Positions 15,551 through 18,334 of a stretch of DNA of 18,334 bases are shown piece after piece. Position numbers and translations under genes: made by a program. Position 1 is the first letter of the stretch; each line of letters opens with the position of its first letter. The notes below the pieces were generated by a model, which was not told where the DNA came from, made no database searches, and worked only from the letters and a program-made list of their open reading frames with translations. Origin of the DNA: Chloroflexota bacterium (GTDB taxonomy: Bacteria; Chloroflexota; Anaerolineae; Anaerolineales; Villigracilaceae); the NCBI GenBank assembly GCA_021823555.1, contig JAKANW010000004.1, positions 1-18,334 on the forward strand, given 5' to 3'.

Positions 15551-18334
15551 TTACTTCTTGAACTGGAACAGGGCGGTGTGGAACAGGCCCTCGCCAAGAT
15601 CAAGGCGGAGCGTCTTGCACGAGTTGGCATAAGTGCTGGGTGCCCTCCAGTTCCACTGGTAGTAGCCATCGCCCAGGTTCTGCAAGCCAGAACTGCCCGA
15701 TGCATACTCCTCGATTTGATCGGCGGTAGTGCCAGCAGAGCAGGATAGGCTGACCGCGTTCACTATGACGCCGGTCAGATCAGTGACCGGGTTGCCGTTG
15801 GCATCGGTGATCCTGAACTTGAGCGGGATGGCTTGTCCGGCCCTGGCGATGTTCATCAGAGGCAGGTTATCCACCGGCGTGAAGAAGCCGGTGAACAGGA
15901 AGGTGACATTGAAGTTGACACTGACCGGGTCGGTGGTGTTGCCAGCATGATCCACTGCGCCGTCGCAGGTGGCGATGAAATTGCCCACGCCCAGCGAATT
16001 GCCTCCCGTCAGGCCGAGTGCGGCGTTGGTTCCAACACCAGAGGTTGCATCAGTGGTGGAGCAGCCCGCTGCCGGAACATCACCAAGGATATAGGTTGTG
16101 CCCTCGGTCACCCCTGTGACCGCTACAACCGGCTGGGTGGCATCGCGCTTGATCGAGACAGTTTCGCTGCTTGTGCCGCCCGCGCTGGTGGCTTCGCAGG
16201 TATAGGCGGTTTCCGCCTGGTCGCTGTTGATCGTGACGTCGTCGCAGCCGGTGCTGGAAGTGATCGCCGACTCAGGATCAGTCACATCCCAGGTTAGGTT
16301 TACGTCGCTGGTGTACCAGCCGTTCTGCCCGAGCGTGCCCTGGATATGTGGGGTAATGACCGGCGCGGTGGTGTCGGCAATTTCGACCTGCTGCGTCAGC
16401 GTGAGGGTCGCATTGTTATATAGACCAGTCAAATCCGTATAGGCTGCCGTGATTACGTGCGAACCTGCCGGGAGCGTTGAGGTTGTGCACACTGCGGGGT
16501 AATCACCGAACATATAATTCACAGGGTCAAAATTCAAAATCACGTCCGAGCAGCCAGGGATTGCCACCCCATCGTCATAGAAGGTAACGGTGCCCACAGG
16601 CGGCATAGGTCCGTAGCCGGGGATCACTACATCGCCCGTTGCGCTGAGCGTGAAGGTCACCGGATCCCCCGCAGCGGATGGGTTCACAGAGGAAGTGAAG
16701 GCGAATGTGCCATCTGTCCGGACCGAGAACTCATAATATTTGCTCCCGGGCGCTCCCGTCGCATCCTGTGCACTCAGGCTGAGATGGAAAGAACCCACCT
16801 CTGTTGGGGTGCCAGAGAGGGTAGCCGTGCCCTCGTCGAATGCCATGCCATTTGGCAGCCTTGACGCATCAGCATCCATGTGGAATGTGTAGGGCGCGGT
16901 TCCACCGGATACGGTGATCTGCTGGCTGTAAGGAGCACCGAGCTGGAGATCTGGGAGGACATCCGGGCTGAACACAAGCACGGGTTGGAACAAGCCAACC
17001 TGAACCGCTAGATTTTGATCGAGCGTGATGGGGTCCTTGTAGGAAGTCTGTATGTAGTAATTGAATGAATTGACGCTCAGGCAGTAGGTTCCTGGGAGCA
17101 GATTCAGAAACTCGAATATGTCGGGGTGCCAATCTGAATCGGTATAATCCATTGTGCCGTCGCAGTCCTTGTCCAGCTTGACTTCTAGCCAGTCATTGTT
17201 GGAAGATTCACCGGCGTCCCATATGCCATTATTGTTCGTATCATTGAACAGGGTCCCGGCGATCTCGTAGCCAACCGTGTGCGTTGCCGTCCCGGTCGCG
17301 GAGTTGTAATACGGGCTGTAGTAGGTAGCCGGGGTATAGATCACCTTAAGCGTATGCTCGCCAGCGGCGATGTCCGCCCCGCCGAAGCAGTCTGCTGCGG
17401 GTGTACCCATCGGTACCGCTTCACAGCCTGATATGGGAGTATCCGCATCGTCCACATAGAAGGCAAAAGTGCCGTAGGGGTATACAGTTCCGAACCCGGC
17501 AGAAGCCGTTATCTCAAAGCTCTTTCCAAGTGTGGAAGGGTCCGGGCTGGAGGTGACCGTGACCGTCGGGGTCGCCTTCTGGATCACGAGGGTATACTGC
17601 TGGCTGCCGGTCAGGCTGCTGTCATTATTATCCACCACATTCACGGTGAAAGTAAAGGTGCCTGGGTCGTTCGGCGAACCCTCCAGCTTCCCGGTAGTAT
17701 CCAGAGCCAAGCCGCCGGGCAGCGCGCCACTGTACCCAAACGTGTAGGACCCGGACCCGCCGCTGGCGGTCAATTGCTGGCTGTAGTAGGTGTGATAGGT
17801 GCCGTCCGGGAGCGTGACCGGGCTGAGGGTTATGCCGGCCGGCGTGCTGACCGTGTGCGGTTCGGCCGCCGAGGTGCTGCCGTCGAAGTTGCTGTCGCCG
17901 TCATAAGTCGCCGTCAGGCTCTTGGCGCCCGCGCTGGTGAAGGTCAGGGTGCATTGCCCAGCAGCGACCGTGCCAGTGCAGGAAACCGTTCCATCGCTGA
18001 CAAAGACTTTCCCAGCCGGCGTGCCGCTGGCTGCGCTGACACTGTACTGAACCGTTACTGCCTGGCCTACAACGGATGGGTCAGGCGAGTCCGAGGTGAT
18101 CGTCGTGGTAGTGGCAAACTTATTAACGATATGGGACTCGGCGGCGGGGACCCTGCCGTTGAAGTTGTCGTCACCCCCGTAGGTCGCGGTAAGCGTGCGC
18201 GCACCAATGATCGTGAGCGTGATGCTGCAACTCCCAGCCGCGACCGTGGCCGCGCCCACGACTGCGAGCGCAATGAGAGTGCCGATGCGCCGGGAGGTCC
18301 GCCGGGGGGGCGCCCGGACCACGGGCTCGGAACT
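15551..18334 (-). CDS. Large secreted/surface protein with Ig-like, SdrD-B-like and PxKF-type domains (5' end uncertain)
   Basis: About 923 residues are visible from a possible GTG at 18322, but the frame is open to the window edge, so the gene may be longer. Residue numbers count from that GTG. In order: half of an Ig-like repeat (24-67), a full Ig-like repeat (68-160, with PDPSVVGQAVT and LTATYDGDSNF), a putative-Ig/cadherin-like domain (168-248, GLALDTTGKLEGSP), another Ig-like domain (251-350), an SdrD-B-like domain (353-445, GTLFNDTNNNGIWDAGE, a likely calcium loop), a second putative-Ig domain (452-534), a further Ig-like domain (538-648), two domains with paired cysteines (650-805), and a C-terminal PxKF-type domain (808-923, GFFTPVDNLPLMN, AIPLKF, SCKTLRLDLGEGLFHTALFQFKK). 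The first 30 residues could be a signal peptide (RRTSRRIGTLIALAVVGAATVAAG, then SC) or junk at the edge. Probably extracellular, adhesive or envelope-associated. It ends before a strong terminator. Confidence 0.85.
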   Translation of the reverse strand, partial: SSEPVVRAPPRRTSRRIGTLIALAVVGAATVAAGSCSITLTIIGARTLTATYGGDDNFNGRVPAAESHIVNKFATTTTITSDSPDPSVVGQAVTVQYSVSAASGTPAGKVFVSDGTVSCTGTVAAGQCTLTFTSAGAKSLTATYDGDSNFDGSTSAAEPHTVSTPAGITLSPVTLPDGTYHTYYSQQLTASGGSGSYTFGYSGALPGGLALDTTGKLEGSPNDPGTFTFTVNVVDNNDSSLTGSQQYTLVIQKATPTVTVTSSPDPSTLGKSFEITASAGFGTVYPYGTFAFYVDDADTPISGCEAVPMGTPAADCFGGADIAAGEHTLKVIYTPATYYSPYYNSATGTATHTVGYEIAGTLFNDTNNNGIWDAGESSNNDWLEVKLDKDCDGTMDYTDSDWHPDIFEFLNLLPGTYCLSVNSFNYYIQTSYKDPITLDQNLAVQVGLFQPVLVFSPDVLPDLQLGAPYSQQITVSGGTAPYTFHMDADASRLPNGMAFDEGTATLSGTPTEVGSFHLSLSAQDATGAPGSKYYEFSVRTDGTFAFTSSVNPSAAGDPVTFTLSATGDVVIPGYGPMPPVGTVTFYDDGVAIPGCSDVILNFDPVNYMFGDYPAVCTTSTLPAGSHVITAAYTDLTGLYNNATLTLTQQVEIADTTAPVITPHIQGTLGQNGWYTSDVNLTWDVTDPESAITSSTGCDDVTINSDQAETAYTCEATSAGGTSSETVSIKRDATQPVVAVTGVTEGTTYILGDVPAAGCSTTDATSGVGTNAALGLTGGNSLGVGNFIATCDGAVDHAGNTTDPVSVNFNVTFLFTGFFTPVDNLPLMNIARAGQAIPLKFRITDANGNPVTDLTGVIVNAVSLSCSAGTTADQIEEYASGSSGLQNLGDGYYQWNWRAPSTYANSCKTLRLDLGEGLFHTALFQFKK

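Overview
The window looks like chromosomal DNA from a bacterium of the Chloroflexota, most likely an Anaerolineae-type lineage. This assignment is an inference from gene content (a MASE3 sensor kinase with an Rcp1-like regulator, a DUF190/CBS plus FluC pair, PxKF-type surface proteins, abundant small palindromic repeats); there is no rRNA or other marker gene to confirm it. No tRNA, rRNA or CRISPR array was seen.

Layout. On the + strand, a small unrecognised protein (about 44-571) overlaps the enolase gene eno (571-1851) by one base. A bidirectional terminator hairpin (1885-1926) separates eno from a long leftward series of minus-strand genes. Read in transcription order (right to left) these are: a MASE3-PAS-PAS histidine kinase (14448-12148), an Rcp1-like single-domain response regulator (12138-11686) and a REC-PAS-PAS-GAF-GAF-HD-GYP protein (11683-8933); two tandem paralogous four-helix membrane proteins (8862-8446, 8445-8047) and a small ORF whose 3' end was altered by a hairpin insertion (8032-7739); then a tightly coupled cassette of a pyrophosphatase-like/HEAT-repeat protein (7640-6692, broken by a frameshift) and two different MutS-like ATPases (6695-5166 and 5169-3655), followed by the fluoride channel crcB/fluC (3599-3225) and a DUF190 plus four-CBS protein (3210-1945).

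To the right of the kinase is a decayed region. It holds a truncated comM/yifB (Mg-chelatase-like) C-terminal remnant (14694-15224) that carries an inserted double palindrome, and a second, divergent remnant of the same C-terminus (15370-15462). The window ends inside a large secreted or surface protein made of Ig-like, SdrD-B-like and PxKF-type domains (15551 to the right edge, minus strand), with a strong terminator at 15470-15518.

Most notable points. (1) The start-to-stop reading frame 7640-5166 appears to be one 824-residue protein but is really two genes: a +1 shift near 7000 moves the first gene into a HEAT-repeat frame that ends in an ATGA overlap with the first MutS-like gene. (2) The first gene's N-terminus resembles family I inorganic pyrophosphatase but has lost the metal-binding aspartates. 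(3) Both MutS-like proteins have Asn-Glu instead of Asp-Glu in Walker B and lack mismatch-recognition and Smr domains. Together these three genes look like an uncharacterised ATPase module. (4) A 9-bp direct repeat flanks an 82-bp double-hairpin block at 7801-7900, so the older form of the interrupted small gene can be reconstructed.
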